The notes: generated by a model from the letters alone, not told the origin. A DNA stretch of 64,000 nt from Paracoccus aminovorans (GCF_900005615.1 NZ_LN832559.1:2681001-2745000); one strand, 5' to 3'; positions 55,475-64,000 are shown, counted from the first letter of the stretch. Numbers and translations: made by a program.

Positions 55475-55640
55475 GGCTGGCCTTTCGGATAAGGATATTT
55501 CAAGGCGGACAGGAAAACCGATAGATAATTGCTGCGCCTGCATCAAGCCCATTTCGCAACCGCGAAAGGACGGCCATCTTGACGCCCCGCCGCTTTGGGC
55601 GCAGGACCACGCCAGCAGCCGTTGCGAATTGGAGGGAATG

Positions 55641-56501
55641 ATGACCCGCACCGTCTACCTGAATGGCGAATACCTGCCGGAAACCGAAGCCAGGGTGTCG
55701 ATCTTCGACCGCGGCTTCGTCATGGCCGATGGCGTCTACGAGGTGACGAGCGTGCTGCAAGGCAAGCTGCTGGACTTTGCCGGGCACCTGGCGCGGCTGG
55801 GCCGCTCGCTGGGGGAATTGCAGATGGGCAACCCGCTGTCCGCCGAGGAATGGCTGACGATCCACCGCAAGCTGGTCGAGTTGAACGGCATCCACGAGGG
55901 CATGATCTATCTGCAGGTCACCCGCGGCAACCCGGGCGACCGCGACTTCGCCTATCCGCCCGAGGATACGCCGCAGACGGTGGTGCTGTTCACGCAGTCG
56001 AAGCCGGGCCTGGCCGACAACCCGCAGGCGCGGGCCGGGATGCGCGTGGTCTCGGTCGAGGACCTGCGCTGGGGGCGGCGCGACATCAAGACGGTGCAGC
56101 TGCTCTATCCCTCGATGGCCAAGATGGAGGCCAAGCGCCGCGGCGTAGACGACGCCTGGCTGGTCGAGGACGGCTTCGTCACCGAGGGCACCTCGAACAA
56201 CACCTATATCGTCAAGGACGGCCGGATCATCACCCGCCAGCTGTCGCAGGACATCCTGCACGGCATCACCCGCGCCTCGCTCTTGCGCTATGCCGCCGAG
56301 GCGCAGATGCAGATCGAGGAACGCCCCTTCACCATCGCCGAGGCGCAGGCGGCGGACGAGGCCTTCTTCACCTCGGCCTCGGCCTTCGTCATGCCGGTGG
56401 TCGAGGTCGATGGCGTCGCGCTGGGATCGGGCCGGCCCGGGCCGGTTGCGACGCGGCTGCGCGAGCTTTACCTGGAGGAATCGCTGAAAACGGCGATCTG
56501 A
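55641..56501 (+). CDS. dat: D-amino-acid aminotransferase (class IV PLP enzyme)
   Basis: 286 residues. YLNGEYLPETEARVSIFDRG and FVMADGVYEVTSVLQGKLLD open the fold; the PLP Lys is in RRDIKTVQLLYPSMAKMEAK and the phosphate-binding part in FVTEGTSNNTYIVKDG. It moves amino groups between D-alanine/D-glutamate and keto acids; a branched-chain or aminodeoxychorismate lyase role is less likely given the D-Ala-type DIKTVQLL motif. The ATG at 55641 is preceded by GGAGGG; an ATG just before it (55638) is too close to that site. Confidence 0.9.
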   Translation: MTRTVYLNGEYLPETEARVSIFDRGFVMADGVYEVTSVLQGKLLDFAGHLARLGRSLGELQMGNPLSAEEWLTIHRKLVELNGIHEGMIYLQVTRGNPGDRDFAYPPEDTPQTVVLFTQSKPGLADNPQARAGMRVVSVEDLRWGRRDIKTVQLLYPSMAKMEAKRRGVDDAWLVEDGFVTEGTSNNTYIVKDGRIITRQLSQDILHGITRASLLRYAAEAQMQIEERPFTIAEAQAADEAFFTSASAFVMPVVEVDGVALGSGRPGPVATRLRELYLEESLKTAI

Positions 56502-56510
56502 GGCGACCGT

Positions 56511-56545
56511 CGTGCCGGGGCCATGCGCCCCTTCGGTCCGGCACG
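56511..56545 (+). terminator. Hairpin after dat
   Basis: CGTGCCGG and CCGGCACG pair 10 bp after the dat stop, with an inner GGGGC/GCCCC possibility. There is no T-run after it, so it is a stem-type 3' end rather than a canonical terminator. Confidence 0.5.
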
Positions 56546-56603
56546 GCAGGAACAGGTTTGCCGGATCCTCCGGACGATCGAACGCTTCATAAAACGGAAA
56601 AAG

Positions 56604-56636
56604 CAGGGGCGCGGACCGGGAAAGCCCGCGCCCCTG
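56604..56636 (-). terminator. Rho-independent terminator of the RTX gene
   Basis: CAGGGGCGCGG and CCGCGCCCCTG form an 11-bp perfect stem five bases past the RTX stop. On the leftward strand it is followed by CTTTTTCCGTTTT. This is a clean intrinsic terminator. Confidence 0.88.
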
Positions 56637-56640
56637 GCGT

Positions 56641-57480
56641 TCAGGTGGCCGAGGCGCTGACCACGTCGATCGCGCCGACCGCATCGACCAGCGTGTCGCG
56701 CAGCACGGCGACGGCCTTGCCGTCCAGAAGCAGCTGCACGTCGTCGCCATCCTGCTCAAGCGTATAGTCGCCCTCGCCGGCATAGTCCTCGGCCAGGGTG
56801 ATGACGATGGTGTCGTCGGAACTGTAGGTGATGTCCGCCGCGCCGCCCGCCGCGGAGCTGAGCATATAGGTGTCGTCGCCGTCGCCGCCATCGACGATGT
56901 CGTATCCGCCGGCATGGATGGTGTCGTTGCCGTCGCCGCCCAGCAGCGTGTCGGGGGCATCGGGGTCGGAATCGTCGGGCGAGAGGATCAGGTCGTCGCC
57001 TTCCTCGCCGTCGATATAGACGGTGCCGCCGTTGTCGAAGATCGTGTCGTCGCCGCGGCCGCCGGTGATCGAGTGATGGCCCAGGTTGGTGGTGATGCTG
57101 TCGTTGCCCTCGCCGCCGTCGATGGTGTCGTCGCCCTCGTTCACGCCGGAGTTCTCGGCGCCGTAGACGTCGTCGCCATAGCCCAGATAGATCTCATCGT
57201 CGCCGGCATCGGCGCTGACAGTGTCGTTGCCGTAGCCGGTCCAGACCAGGTCGTCGCCGGCGCCGGCATCGACGGAATCGTCGCCGTCATAGGACTGGAT
57301 CGCATCGTCGCCGGCGGTGCCGGTGATGGTGTCGGCGTCGTTCGTGCCCTCGATCAGATCGCGGCCGCCATAGGGATCGCCCGCATCGTCGGGGGCGTGG
57401 TCGTCGTCGTTGCTCGACACCAGCGAGCCGATACCGACAAGGCCCAAGAGGCCCAGCATCAGGAAAATGGTCTGGTTCAT
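56641..57480 (-). CDS. Small RTX calcium-binding protein with N-terminal hydrophobic segment
   Basis: 279 residues, very acidic. The N-terminus MNQTIFLMLGLLGLVGIGSL is a membrane anchor or uncleaved signal, which differs from the other RTX proteins here. Residues 35-210 are GGxGxD-type and relaxed repeats (GTAGDDAIQSYDGDDSVDAG, TGYGNDTVSADAGDDEIYLG, GGEGNDSITTNLGHHS). The last 60 residues are beta-rich (DYTLEQDGDDVQLLLDGKAV). Similar short proteins are common in Rhodobacterales; their function is unknown. The start at 57480 has GGAGA upstream. Confidence 0.85.
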   Translation of the reverse strand: MNQTIFLMLGLLGLVGIGSLVSSNDDDHAPDDAGDPYGGRDLIEGTNDADTITGTAGDDAIQSYDGDDSVDAGAGDDLVWTGYGNDTVSADAGDDEIYLGYGDDVYGAENSGVNEGDDTIDGGEGNDSITTNLGHHSITGGRGDDTIFDNGGTVYIDGEEGDDLILSPDDSDPDAPDTLLGGDGNDTIHAGGYDIVDGGDGDDTYMLSSAAGGAADITYSSDDTIVITLAEDYAGEGDYTLEQDGDDVQLLLDGKAVAVLRDTLVDAVGAIDVVSASAT

Positions 57481-57863
57481 CACGAAGTCTCCGAAGCGCT
57501 TGCCGGCACGATAGACCGGCCGCCCCCACCCTGCAACCGGCGGCGCGAAGGTCTTTCCGTTTCGGAAATACCCCGCAAGGAGAGCCGGCCGCGCCAGCCG
57601 CGCTCCTGAGGACTCCCAAGGACGAAGAAGGGCACAGCAGAGACCCGCGATGACCTGCGGGTCTCTTGACACGCCAGCAGCGGCACGGACGCGCAGGCTC
57701 CCTTGGCAGGCTGCTGAAAAAGCATTCCGCGAATTGTCGGGACGGAAATCGTCCGGGATCTGGCAACGATCGGCCGGAACCGGGAAGTTCCCCGCCATTT
57801 CAAGGCGAATTTCCCGCTTTCCGGTCCAGCGCGCCTCGTGGTGGAGCCTTTCTCGGCAGCCTG
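57481..57863. other. 383-bp gap between the RTX gene and aapP
   Basis: The gap holds, from right to left, an inverted-repeat element that starts at the aapP stop (57703-57867), a 9-bp hairpin (57640-57665), and about 160 bp upstream of the RTX start in which its promoter must lie. No open frame here is convincing. Confidence 0.6.
57640..57665 (-). terminator. Probable displaced terminator of the aap operon
   Basis: GAGACCCGC and GCGGGTCTC form a 9-bp perfect stem with an 8-base loop. On the leftward strand it is followed by TGCTGTGCCCTTCTTCGTCC, moderately T-rich. It lies beyond the 165-bp inverted-repeat element, which would have moved it away from the aapP stop. The role is inferred. Confidence 0.5.
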
Positions 57864-57867
57864 TCAA
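57703..57867. mobile_element. MITE-like element with 20-bp terminal inverted repeats
   Basis: The ends are TTGGCAGGCTGCTGAAAAAG (57703-57722) and, inverted, TTGACAGGCTGCCGAGAAAG (57848-57867), matching at 17 of 20 positions. Inside, a second inverted repeat pairs 57772-57790 with 57807-57827 (CCGGAA/TTCCGG and CGGGAA/TTCCCG). The 165-bp length, nested symmetry and lack of a gene fit a miniature inverted-repeat element or IS remnant. The TGA stop of aapP lies inside the right-hand repeat. I see no clear target duplication. Confidence 0.5.
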
Positions 57868-58628
57868 TGCCCCAGGATCTGCGACAGGAACAGTCTGGTC
57901 CGCTCGCTCTGCGGGTTGTTGAAGAACTCGTGCGGGGTGTTCTGCTCGACGATCTGGCCCTGGTCCATGAAGATCACCCGATGCGCCACCGCCTGAGCGA
58001 AGCCCATTTCATGGGTGACGCAAAGCATGGTCATGCCCTCCTCGGCCAGCTCGATCATGGTGTCGAGCACTTCCTTTATCATCTCGGGGTCCAAGGCCGA
58101 GGTCGGCTCGTCGAAGAGCATGATCCGGGGGCGCATGCACAGCGCCCGGGCGATGGCCACCCGCTGCTGCTGGCCGCCCGACAGCTGGCCGGGATATTTG
58201 TTCGCCTGTTCGGGGATCTTGACCTTGGTCAGGAAATGCATGGCCGTCTCCTCGGCCTCGCGCCGGGGGACCTTGCGCACCCAGATCGGCGCCAGGGTGC
58301 AGTTTTCCAGGATGGTCAGATGCGGGAACAGGTTGAAGTGCTGGAACACCATCCCGACTTCGGAGCGCACCTTGTCGATGTTCTTCAGGTCGTGGGTCAG
58401 CTCGGTGCCATCGACGATGATCTTGCCGGACTGGTGTTCCTCCAGCCGATTGATGCAGCGGATCAGCGTCGATTTGCCGGAACCCGAGGGGCCGGCGATG
58501 ACGATGCGCTCGCCCCGGCCGACGGACAGGTCGATGTCGCGCAGGACGTGGAAGGTGCCGTACCACTTGTTCAGCTTGACGATGTCGATGGCGGGGGTGT
58601 CGGTCTGGCTCTGCGCTTGCGTCTGCAT
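57864..58628 (-). CDS. aapP: General L-amino acid ABC transporter ATP-binding protein
   Basis: 254 residues. Walker A is [20 protein letters not shown], signature [16 protein letters not shown], Walker [16 protein letters not shown] and the switch His is in CVTHEMGFA. It ends normally in [12 protein letters not shown], with the stop codon inside the terminal repeat of an adjoining element. It is the ATPase of the Aap broad-range amino acid importer and the last gene of aapJQMP. Confidence 0.95.
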   Translation of the reverse strand: MQTQAQSQTDTPAIDIVKLNKWYGTFHVLRDIDLSVGRGERIVIAGPSGSGKSTLIRCINRLEEHQSGKIIVDGTELTHDLKNIDKVRSEVGMVFQHFNLFPHLTILENCTLAPIWVRKVPRREAEETAMHFLTKVKIPEQANKYPGQLSGGQQQRVAIARALCMRPRIMLFDEPTSALDPEMIKEVLDTMIELAEEGMTMLCVTHEMGFAQAVAHRVIFMDQGQIVEQNTPHEFFNNPQSERTRLFLSQILGH

Positions 58629-58637
58629 GGGTTGGCC

Positions 58638-60092
58638 TCAGCGGTTGTCGCGCTTCAGGCGGCGTTCCAGATACATCGAGTAACGCGACATGCCGAAGCA
58701 GAGGATGAAGAAGATCGCGCCGACGAAGATATAGGGCTCCCAATAGGCGCCCTTCCATTCGAAATTGGCGCGGATGGTGTCGGTCATGCCCTTGAGCGGG
58801 TCGAACAACCCGACGAAGACCACCAGCGTGGTGTCCTTGAACAGGCCGATGAAGGTCGAGACGATGCCGGGGATCGAGATCTTCAGCGCCTGCGGCAGCA
58901 CAATCAGCCGCTGCGCCTTCCAATAGTCCAGCCCCAGCGCGTCGGCTGCCTCGTACTGGCCCCTGGGCAGGGCGGCCAGTCCGCCGCGGATCACCTCGGC
59001 CATATAGGCCGAGGCGAACAGCGTCACCATGATGATGACCCGCAGGATGATGTCGAAATTCGTCCCCGGCGGCAGGAAATAGTTCAACAGCAGCGAGGCC
59101 ACGAACAACAGCGTGATCAGCGGCACGCCGCGGATGAACTCGATGAACATCACCGCCAGGATCTTGATCACCGGCAGGTCCGAGCGCCGCGCCAGCGCCA
59201 GCAGCACGCCCGCCGGCAGCGACAGCGCGATGCCGGCGACGCCGATGGTGATCGACAGCACGAAGCCGCCGAACAGGTCCGAGGGCACCGGCCGCAGCCG
59301 CAGCGGCAGCACCCCGGCCAGCGCCGCGGCCAGCGGTCCCGACAGCAGCAGCCACCAGGCCGCCGCGGCGACCACCCCCAGGGCAAAGCCCAGCAGGCCC
59401 AGCCGCGCGGCCGACAGCCTCCAGACCAGGAAGCCGGCGCCGAACCCCGCCAGCGCCATGATCTCGGACCACAGCGAGCCGCCCCAGAGCAGCCAGACCC
59501 CGAGGAAGGGATAGAAAAGGCTTGCCAGCAGCGACCAGCGCGGCCGCATCTCGATCAGCGCGGCCCAGGCCAGCATCAGCGCCGCCATCGCCGACAGCAC
59601 CCCGGAACCGGCGCCCAGCACTTGGGCGACGGCGAAGGTCAGCACCGTGGCCAGGGCCAGCACCACCCGCCGCGCCCGGGTGCCGTCCGAGAACAGCACC
59701 GGCGCCAGCGCCAGGAACAGCAGGCCGAAGGCCAGCACCGGCCGCCAATACAGCACCGGCGGGTAGAAGCCGAACAGGAACTGGTTCCAGCGATGCTTGA
59801 CGACGGCGAAACAGGCTCCGTGGGCGCCCTGGCCCCAGGTCTCGGCGACGATCCTGCGGCAGTCGGCCATGCTGTCGGCATTCCAGACCGAATGCGCCAG
59901 CCAGGGCCCGAAGGTGCCGATCAGCAGCCACAGGACGCCCAGCCCCAGCAGGGTCAGCAGGATGTTCAGCGGCCCCGAGAACAGGTTCTCGCGCAGCCAT
60001 TTGATCGCGCCGCGCTGGGTGACGGGCGGCGGCGCGGGCGGCAGCATGGTCTCGCGGACATAGACGGCGGCTTGGGTGCGGGTCTCGCTCAT
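58638..60092 (-). CDS. aapM: General L-amino acid ABC transporter permease AapM
   Basis: 484 residues, longer than many AapM proteins. The hydrophobic middle region (about 130-250) adds several helices before the conserved permease core, which begins FGGFVLSITIGVAGIALSLP. The coupling region is AADALGLDYWKAQRLIVLPQ, ending FKDTTLVVFVGLFD. It pairs with AapQ. The start lies three bases after the aapQ stop. Confidence 0.93.
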   Translation of the reverse strand: MSETRTQAAVYVRETMLPPAPPPVTQRGAIKWLRENLFSGPLNILLTLLGLGVLWLLIGTFGPWLAHSVWNADSMADCRRIVAETWGQGAHGACFAVVKHRWNQFLFGFYPPVLYWRPVLAFGLLFLALAPVLFSDGTRARRVVLALATVLTFAVAQVLGAGSGVLSAMAALMLAWAALIEMRPRWSLLASLFYPFLGVWLLWGGSLWSEIMALAGFGAGFLVWRLSAARLGLLGFALGVVAAAAWWLLLSGPLAAALAGVLPLRLRPVPSDLFGGFVLSITIGVAGIALSLPAGVLLALARRSDLPVIKILAVMFIEFIRGVPLITLLFVASLLLNYFLPPGTNFDIILRVIIMVTLFASAYMAEVIRGGLAALPRGQYEAADALGLDYWKAQRLIVLPQALKISIPGIVSTFIGLFKDTTLVVFVGLFDPLKGMTDTIRANFEWKGAYWEPYIFVGAIFFILCFGMSRYSMYLERRLKRDNR

Positions 60093-60095
60093 CGC

Positions 60096-61349
60096 TCAGC
60101 GCTCCCTCAGTCGGACACGGGCGTTGAACAGGTTCATCCCGCCCGAGATCAGCAGGCTCAAGAGCAGGTAGATGCCCATCATCAGCACCATGCATTCCAT
60201 CTCGCGCCCGGTCTGGTTCAGGGTGGTGCCGCCCAGGGTGCCGCGCAGGTCCATATAGCCGACCGCGATGGCCAGCGAGCTGTTCTTGGTCAGGTTCAGA
60301 TATTGCGAGATCAGCGGCGGAATGATCACCCGCAGCGCCTGCGGCAGGATCACCAGCGACATGGTGCGGCGCGGGCGCAGGCCCAGGGCATAGGCGGCCT
60401 CGGTCTGGCCCTTGCTGACGGCCAGGATGCCGCCGCGCACGATCTCGGCGATGAAGGCGCCGGTATAGAGCGTCAGCGCCAGCCACAGCACCACCAGGCT
60501 GTTGTCGAGGTTGATGCCGTCGGCAAAGTTGAAGCCGCGCAGGACCGGCGGGATCAGATGCAGGCCGAAATACCAGGTCAGCGCCAGCGGCGGCAGCAGG
60601 AACATGGCCGCGGTGATCCACCAGGTCGCGGGCCGGCGGCCGGTCTTGTCCTGGATGCGGCGCGCCCGCCGCTTCAGCAGCCGATGGCCGACAAGGGCGG
60701 CGGCCAGCACCGCGACATAGGCGACGAAGGCCCAGCTGACCGCCTCGCGCCCCAGCGCGATGGTGCCGGGCGGATTGGTCATTCCGATCGAGGGGATGGC
60801 CGTGTAGCGGTTCGTCGGCGCCACCATGTCGAACAGGATCATGCCCGCCGCCGGGTTCTCGCCGCGATAGGCGTTGGGGGGCGGCATGATCTCGGTAAAG
60901 ATCGCCAGGCTGACCAGGATCCACAGCAGCACCGGGATATTGCGGAAGACCTCGACATAGACCGTCATCAGCCGCGCGATCAGCCAGTTCGAGGACAGCC
61001 GCAACACGCCCGCGACCACCCCCACCACCGTCGCCGCCGCGCACCCCAGCACCGAGACCAGCAGCGTGTTCAGCAGCCCGACGACGGTGGCGCGCAGATG
61101 GGTGTCGTCGGAATTGTAGGGGATCAGCTGCTGCGGAATGTCGTAGCCTGCGCGGCGGAACAGGAAGTCGAAGCTCAGCGTCTTGCCCAGGTCGGACAGG
61201 TTGCGCAGCGTATTGTCGATCAGCCAGGCGGCCAGCAGCATCACCAGGATGAAGACCACGGCTTGCAGGGTCAGCGAGCGATAGCGCCGGTCGTAGACAA
61301 GCATCGACCATCGGAATGGCGGATGATCCGCCCCCGGATAGGTGACCAT
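60096..61349 (-). CDS. aapQ: General L-amino acid ABC transporter permease AapQ
   Basis: 417 residues. FDFLFRRAGYDIPQQLIPYN near residue 40 is an AapQ/BztB hallmark. The permease core has IAEIVRGGILAVSKGQTEAA and LGLRPRRTMSLVILPQALRV, then LTKNSSLAIAVGYMDL. It lies 112 bp downstream of aapJ, separated by a strong hairpin. Confidence 0.94.
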   Translation of the reverse strand: MVTYPGADHPPFRWSMLVYDRRYRSLTLQAVVFILVMLLAAWLIDNTLRNLSDLGKTLSFDFLFRRAGYDIPQQLIPYNSDDTHLRATVVGLLNTLLVSVLGCAAATVVGVVAGVLRLSSNWLIARLMTVYVEVFRNIPVLLWILVSLAIFTEIMPPPNAYRGENPAAGMILFDMVAPTNRYTAIPSIGMTNPPGTIALGREAVSWAFVAYVAVLAAALVGHRLLKRRARRIQDKTGRRPATWWITAAMFLLPPLALTWYFGLHLIPPVLRGFNFADGINLDNSLVVLWLALTLYTGAFIAEIVRGGILAVSKGQTEAAYALGLRPRRTMSLVILPQALRVIIPPLISQYLNLTKNSSLAIAVGYMDLRGTLGGTTLNQTGREMECMVLMMGIYLLLSLLISGGMNLFNARVRLRER

Positions 61350-61416
61350 GGTTCAACCCCCTGTGCCGGCCTGTATGCGGGCCTTTGGCCTCTTGGCGCC
61401 GGCTTGGATCATGCGC

Positions 61417-61447
61417 GGCGGCGCGGGGGTCGGACCCTCGCGCCGCC
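61417..61447. promoter_or_regulatory. Strong hairpin between aapJ and aapQ
   Basis: GGCGGCGCG-G-GGGTC pairs with GACCC-T-CGCGCCGCC, a 15-bp stem with one G:T pair at DNA level and a minimal loop. It starts 15 bp past the aapJ stop. As in the importer at 17168-21115, it would stabilise the binding-protein message and reduce readthrough into the permease genes. Confidence 0.65.
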
Positions 61448-61461
61448 CGTGTCAGCCGCGA

Positions 61462-62487
61462 TCAGCGGAAGGGCATGGCATACATCAGCCCGCCCTGGGT
61501 CCATTGCGCGTTCAGCCCGCGCGCCAGGCCGATGGGCGTCTGCTCGCCGATGGTGGCGGCGAAGATCTCGCCGTAGTTGCCGCCGGCCTTGATGGCGCGC
61601 TTGGCCCATTCGGCGTCCAGCCCCATCATCTTGCCCAGATCGTCGGTGGTGCCCAGCAGGCGCTGCACCTCGGGGTTGGTCGAGGATTTCGCCAGTTCCT
61701 CGATATTGGCCGAGGTGACGCCGTATTCCTCGGCCGCGATCAGCGCGAACAGCGTCCAGCGCGCGATGTCGCCCCAGTTGTTGTCGCCGTGGCGCACCGC
61801 CGGGCCAAGCGGTTCCTTCGAGATGATCTCGGGCAGGATGATGTGGTTTTCCGGATCGGCGAAGCTGGCGCGCGTCGCCGCCAAGCCCGAGACGTCGGTC
61901 GTGTAGGTGTCGCAGGCGCCGGCCATGTATTGCTGTTCGCCCTCGGAATTGCTGTCGATGTTCACCGGCTGGTAGGTCATGCCGTTGGACTTGAAGTAAT
62001 CGGCCAGGTTCAGCTCGGTCGTGGTGCCGGTCTGGATGCAGACGGTGGCGCCGTCCAGTTCCTTGGCCGAGCTGACGCCCAGGTCCTTGCGCACCATGAA
62101 ACCCTGGCCGTCGTAGTAGTTCACGCCGATGAAATCCAGCTTCAGGTCGGTGTCGCGCTGGAAGGTCCAGGTCGAGTTGCGGGCCAGGATGTCCACCTCG
62201 CCCGAGGACAGGGCGGTGAACCGGGTCTGGCCGGTGGCCGGCACGTATTTCACCTTGGCCGGGTCGCCCAGAACGGCGGCGGCCAGCGCCTTGCAGAAGG
62301 ACACGTCGAAGCCGGACCAGTTGCCGCTGGCATCGGGCGCGGCAAAGCCGATCAGGCCGGGGTTCACCCCGCAGTTCAGCACGCCGCGCGCCTTGACCTC
62401 CTTCAGCGTGTCGCCTTCGGCGGCTACGGCACCCGACGCCGCGACGGCAAGCGCGGTCACGGTGCCGAAGAATGCAGTGCTCTTCAT
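61462..62487 (-). CDS. aapJ: General L-amino acid ABC transporter binding protein
   Basis: 341 residues with signal peptide MKSTAFFGTVTALAVAASGA. The SBP_bac_3 fold shows TLKEVKARGVLNCGVNPGLI, GNWSGFDVSFCKALAAAVLG, EVDILARNSTWTFQRDTDLK and LDFIGVNYYDGQGFMVRKDL, all typical of AapJ/BztA. It captures many L-amino acids in the periplasm for AapQMP. The start at 62487 has GAGGA upstream. Confidence 0.95.
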   Translation of the reverse strand: MKSTAFFGTVTALAVAASGAVAAEGDTLKEVKARGVLNCGVNPGLIGFAAPDASGNWSGFDVSFCKALAAAVLGDPAKVKYVPATGQTRFTALSSGEVDILARNSTWTFQRDTDLKLDFIGVNYYDGQGFMVRKDLGVSSAKELDGATVCIQTGTTTELNLADYFKSNGMTYQPVNIDSNSEGEQQYMAGACDTYTTDVSGLAATRASFADPENHIILPEIISKEPLGPAVRHGDNNWGDIARWTLFALIAAEEYGVTSANIEELAKSSTNPEVQRLLGTTDDLGKMMGLDAEWAKRAIKAGGNYGEIFAATIGEQTPIGLARGLNAQWTQGGLMYAMPFR

Positions 62488-62588
62488 GATTTCCTCACTG
62501 TTGTTCCCGGGTCGCGCCACGGGACCAGCCGCAGACTGCCTTTGGCGAGCCCGTGTTTCGAGGAGCTGGAGAACTCCCCCCATACAAG

Positions 62589-62617
62589 CATTGTGCCGAT
62601 GAAGGGCGATGCGTCAA
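62589..62617 (-). promoter_or_regulatory. Candidate sigma-70 promoter of aapJQMP
   Basis: On the leftward strand TTGACG (62612-62617), exactly 17 bases, then ACAATG (62589-62594), about 100 bp upstream of the aapJ start. The -35 is near consensus, the -10 is weaker. Confidence 0.5.
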
Positions 62618-62638
62618 GAAAGAAGAAAAACGATCCCG

Positions 62639-63349
62639 TCAGCGCCGGCTGAGATGCCAGAAACGCTCAGAATCGCGCATTGCGGCCAGGCGGGCGGCGG
62701 CGGCCGCGTCGGCTTCCTCGTCGCGGCCCCAGCGTCCGGCCTGAAATTCCTCGTCAATTCGCGCCAGGGCATGGGCGGTCGCGGCGTCGATGCGGCCCCG
62801 GACCACCGCCAGCCCCAGGATCAGCGAGCCGGGCAGCGTCACCAGATCGTGCAGCGCGGTCAGGCCGAAGGCATCCAGCGCCGCCACCTCGGCCTGAAGC
62901 TTCAGCAGCGTTGCCGGATCCTGCGGCACCGGGATGACGCCGTGGGTGATGCGCAGCGGCGCGCGCAGCTCGGTCGCGGACCAGTCGATCAGCGGGTCCC
63001 AGCCCTCGGCCTGGGCGCGGACCAGCGCCTCGGGCTCCTGGGCGCGATAGGACAGCAGGTCGGTGCCGCCGTATTCGGCCAGCATCGCCGCCACCTCGTC
63101 GAATTGCGGGGTCACCTTCTCGATGGCGGAATTGGCGGCGCGGGTCAGCGGCATGCGGTTGGGGTCGATCACATCGGCCTGGGCGTCCCATTCCGCGGCG
63201 ACGGCCTCGGCCAGCGCCTGGGTCGGCAGGATCAGCGGATGCTTGCCCGGGGTGCGCAGCGGCCGGTCGTCCAGCACCACCTCCCAGCCGTCTCCGGCCG
63301 GGCGGACCTTGGCCGAGGTCCAGAACCGCCGCGCTTTCCATTCACTCAT
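62639..63349 (-). CDS. ATP12 family F1-ATPase assembly chaperone
   Basis: 236 residues. RRFWTSAKVRPAGDGWEVVL, DDRPLRTPGKHPLILPTQAL and AVAAEWDAQADVIDPNRMPL, with the later ALHDLVTLPGSLILGLAVVR, are typical ATP12 segments. In mitochondria ATP12 binds the F1 alpha subunit during assembly; the alphaproteobacterial protein is thought to do the same. The start overlaps the HAD gene stop by 8 bp, so the two are co-translated. Confidence 0.93.
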   Translation of the reverse strand: MSEWKARRFWTSAKVRPAGDGWEVVLDDRPLRTPGKHPLILPTQALAEAVAAEWDAQADVIDPNRMPLTRAANSAIEKVTPQFDEVAAMLAEYGGTDLLSYRAQEPEALVRAQAEGWDPLIDWSATELRAPLRITHGVIPVPQDPATLLKLQAEVAALDAFGLTALHDLVTLPGSLILGLAVVRGRIDAATAHALARIDEEFQAGRWGRDEEADAAAAARLAAMRDSERFWHLSRR

Positions 63350-64000
63350 CGGCCCACTCCAGCAGCGCGCCGGTCAGCGCGGGATAATCGGGGGCGACCA
63401 GCCTTGCCCCGGTGGCAAGCAGCGCGGCGCCCGGATGATAGCCCCAGCCGACGCCGAAGCCGGCCAGCCCCGCCGTGCGCGCCATCTCCATGTCGAAGAC
63501 GGTGTCGCCCACCATCGCGGCGCGTGGGGCGGCGATGCCGGTCTCGGCCAGGGCGCTTTCCAGCATCGCCGGATGCGGTTTCGAGGGATGGCCGTCCGCC
63601 GATTGCCGGGTGACGAAACGCTGCGTCAGGCCATGCGCCGCCAGGATCGCGGCCAGTCCGCGCGCCGGCTTGCCGGTGGCGATGCCCAGAACCACGCCCT
63701 CGCGTCCCGCCAGCGCGTCCAGGCATTCCAGCACGCCCGGATAGAGCGGCGGGACGGCCCCGGCCGCGCGCGAAGCAATAAAGGCCGTGCGATAGCCGCC
63801 GACCACCCGCTCGACCAGGTCCGCGCCCGCGCCGGGCAGCAGCCGGGCGACGGCGACCGGCAGCGACAGGCCGACGATGGACAGGATCTCGGCCGGCGCC
63901 ATCTCGGGCAGGCCGGCATCCGCCAGGCCGCTGTTCATGGACTGCACGATCTCGTGCTGGCTGTCGACCAGCGTGCCGTCGATGTCGAAGACGACCAGCT
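63342..64000 (-). CDS. HAD-family phosphatase (phosphoglycolate phosphatase-like), 5' end beyond window
   Basis: The frame is open at the right edge and begins inside motif I (LVVFDIDGTLVDSQHEI), so the true start lies a few codons outside. Further motifs are VLGIATGKPARGL (motif II Thr) and SKPHPAMLESAL with MVGDTVFDMEMARTAG (motifs III and IV). An internal ATG at 63947 would lack motif I and is not the start. It is a small-molecule phosphatase of the Gph type; the substrate is not certain. Confidence 0.88.
   Translation of the reverse strand, partial: LVVFDIDGTLVDSQHEIVQSMNSGLADAGLPEMAPAEILSIVGLSLPVAVARLLPGAGADLVERVVGGYRTAFIASRAAGAVPPLYPGVLECLDALAGREGVVLGIATGKPARGLAAILAAHGLTQRFVTRQSADGHPSKPHPAMLESALAETGIAAPRAAMVGDTVFDMEMARTAGLAGFGVGWGYHPGAALLATGARLVAPDYPALTGALLEWADE

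Noticed and set aside
57666..61592. A 1308-codon open frame on the plus strand opposite the aap genes
   Set aside because: Low-complexity His/Gln/Arg sequence antisense to three well-recognised transporter genes.

Overview
The window is GC-rich chromosomal DNA from an alphaproteobacterium, most likely a Rhodobacterales member close to Paracoccus. The grounds are a phosphatidylcholine synthase of the CDP-alcohol type, a malyl-CoA lyase (Mcl1) that closely resembles the Rhodobacter enzyme as I remember it, a complete aapJQMP operon next to ATP12, a serC-type RNA leader, HspQ, and several secreted RTX proteins. Species assignment is inference.

Layout. Positions 1-12312 (minus strand) hold an accessory biosynthetic operon: an O-antigen-ligase/polymerase-like membrane protein, a large single-module polyketide synthase with its own thioesterase, a family 2 glycosyltransferase, and an NRPS protein cut by the window edge. 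The NRPS joins a formyltransferase domain to an adenylation domain that has a luciferase-like monooxygenase inserted in it. A divergent WecG/TagA/CpsF glycosyltransferase follows. Positions 13237-17024 carry two paralogous RTX proteins, only one of which ends in a Hint self-processing domain. Positions 17168-21115 are a binding-protein-dependent ABC importer, preceded by an exported hydratase-like protein, and then mutS and a GT61 glycosyltransferase. Positions 26331-30338 hold the four-gene set circularly permuted ATP-grasp, alpha-E, transglutaminase and proteasome-type (Anbu) protease. Positions 30567-33383 are a serralysin-like metalloprotease with a small exported protein upstream. A STAS/anti-sigma-kinase pair follows at 33614-34515.

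Positions 34553-44491 are mostly housekeeping: hspQ, creA, a Na/Pi symporter, a phosphoesterase, the serine pathway (serA, serC with its RNA leader, divergent serB), pcs and an orphan oligopeptide-binding protein. Positions 44553-54130 include a lytic transglycosylase, an L,D-transpeptidase lipoprotein, glsB behind a promoter that fits the EcfG general-stress consensus, dadA, an MFS exporter and the dipeptide-type ABC permeases with a fused double ATPase. Positions 54518-64000 hold mcl1, a D-amino-acid aminotransferase, a fourth RTX protein, aapJQMP, ATP12 and a HAD phosphatase cut by the right edge.

The most interesting parts are the NRPS/PKS operon interleaved with sugar-polymer genes, the RTX pair that differs by a cleanly exchanged Hint module, the ATP-grasp/alpha-E/transglutaminase/Anbu cassette, and a 165-bp inverted-repeat element that begins exactly at the stop codon of aapP. 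No tRNA, rRNA, CRISPR array or intact insertion sequence was seen.
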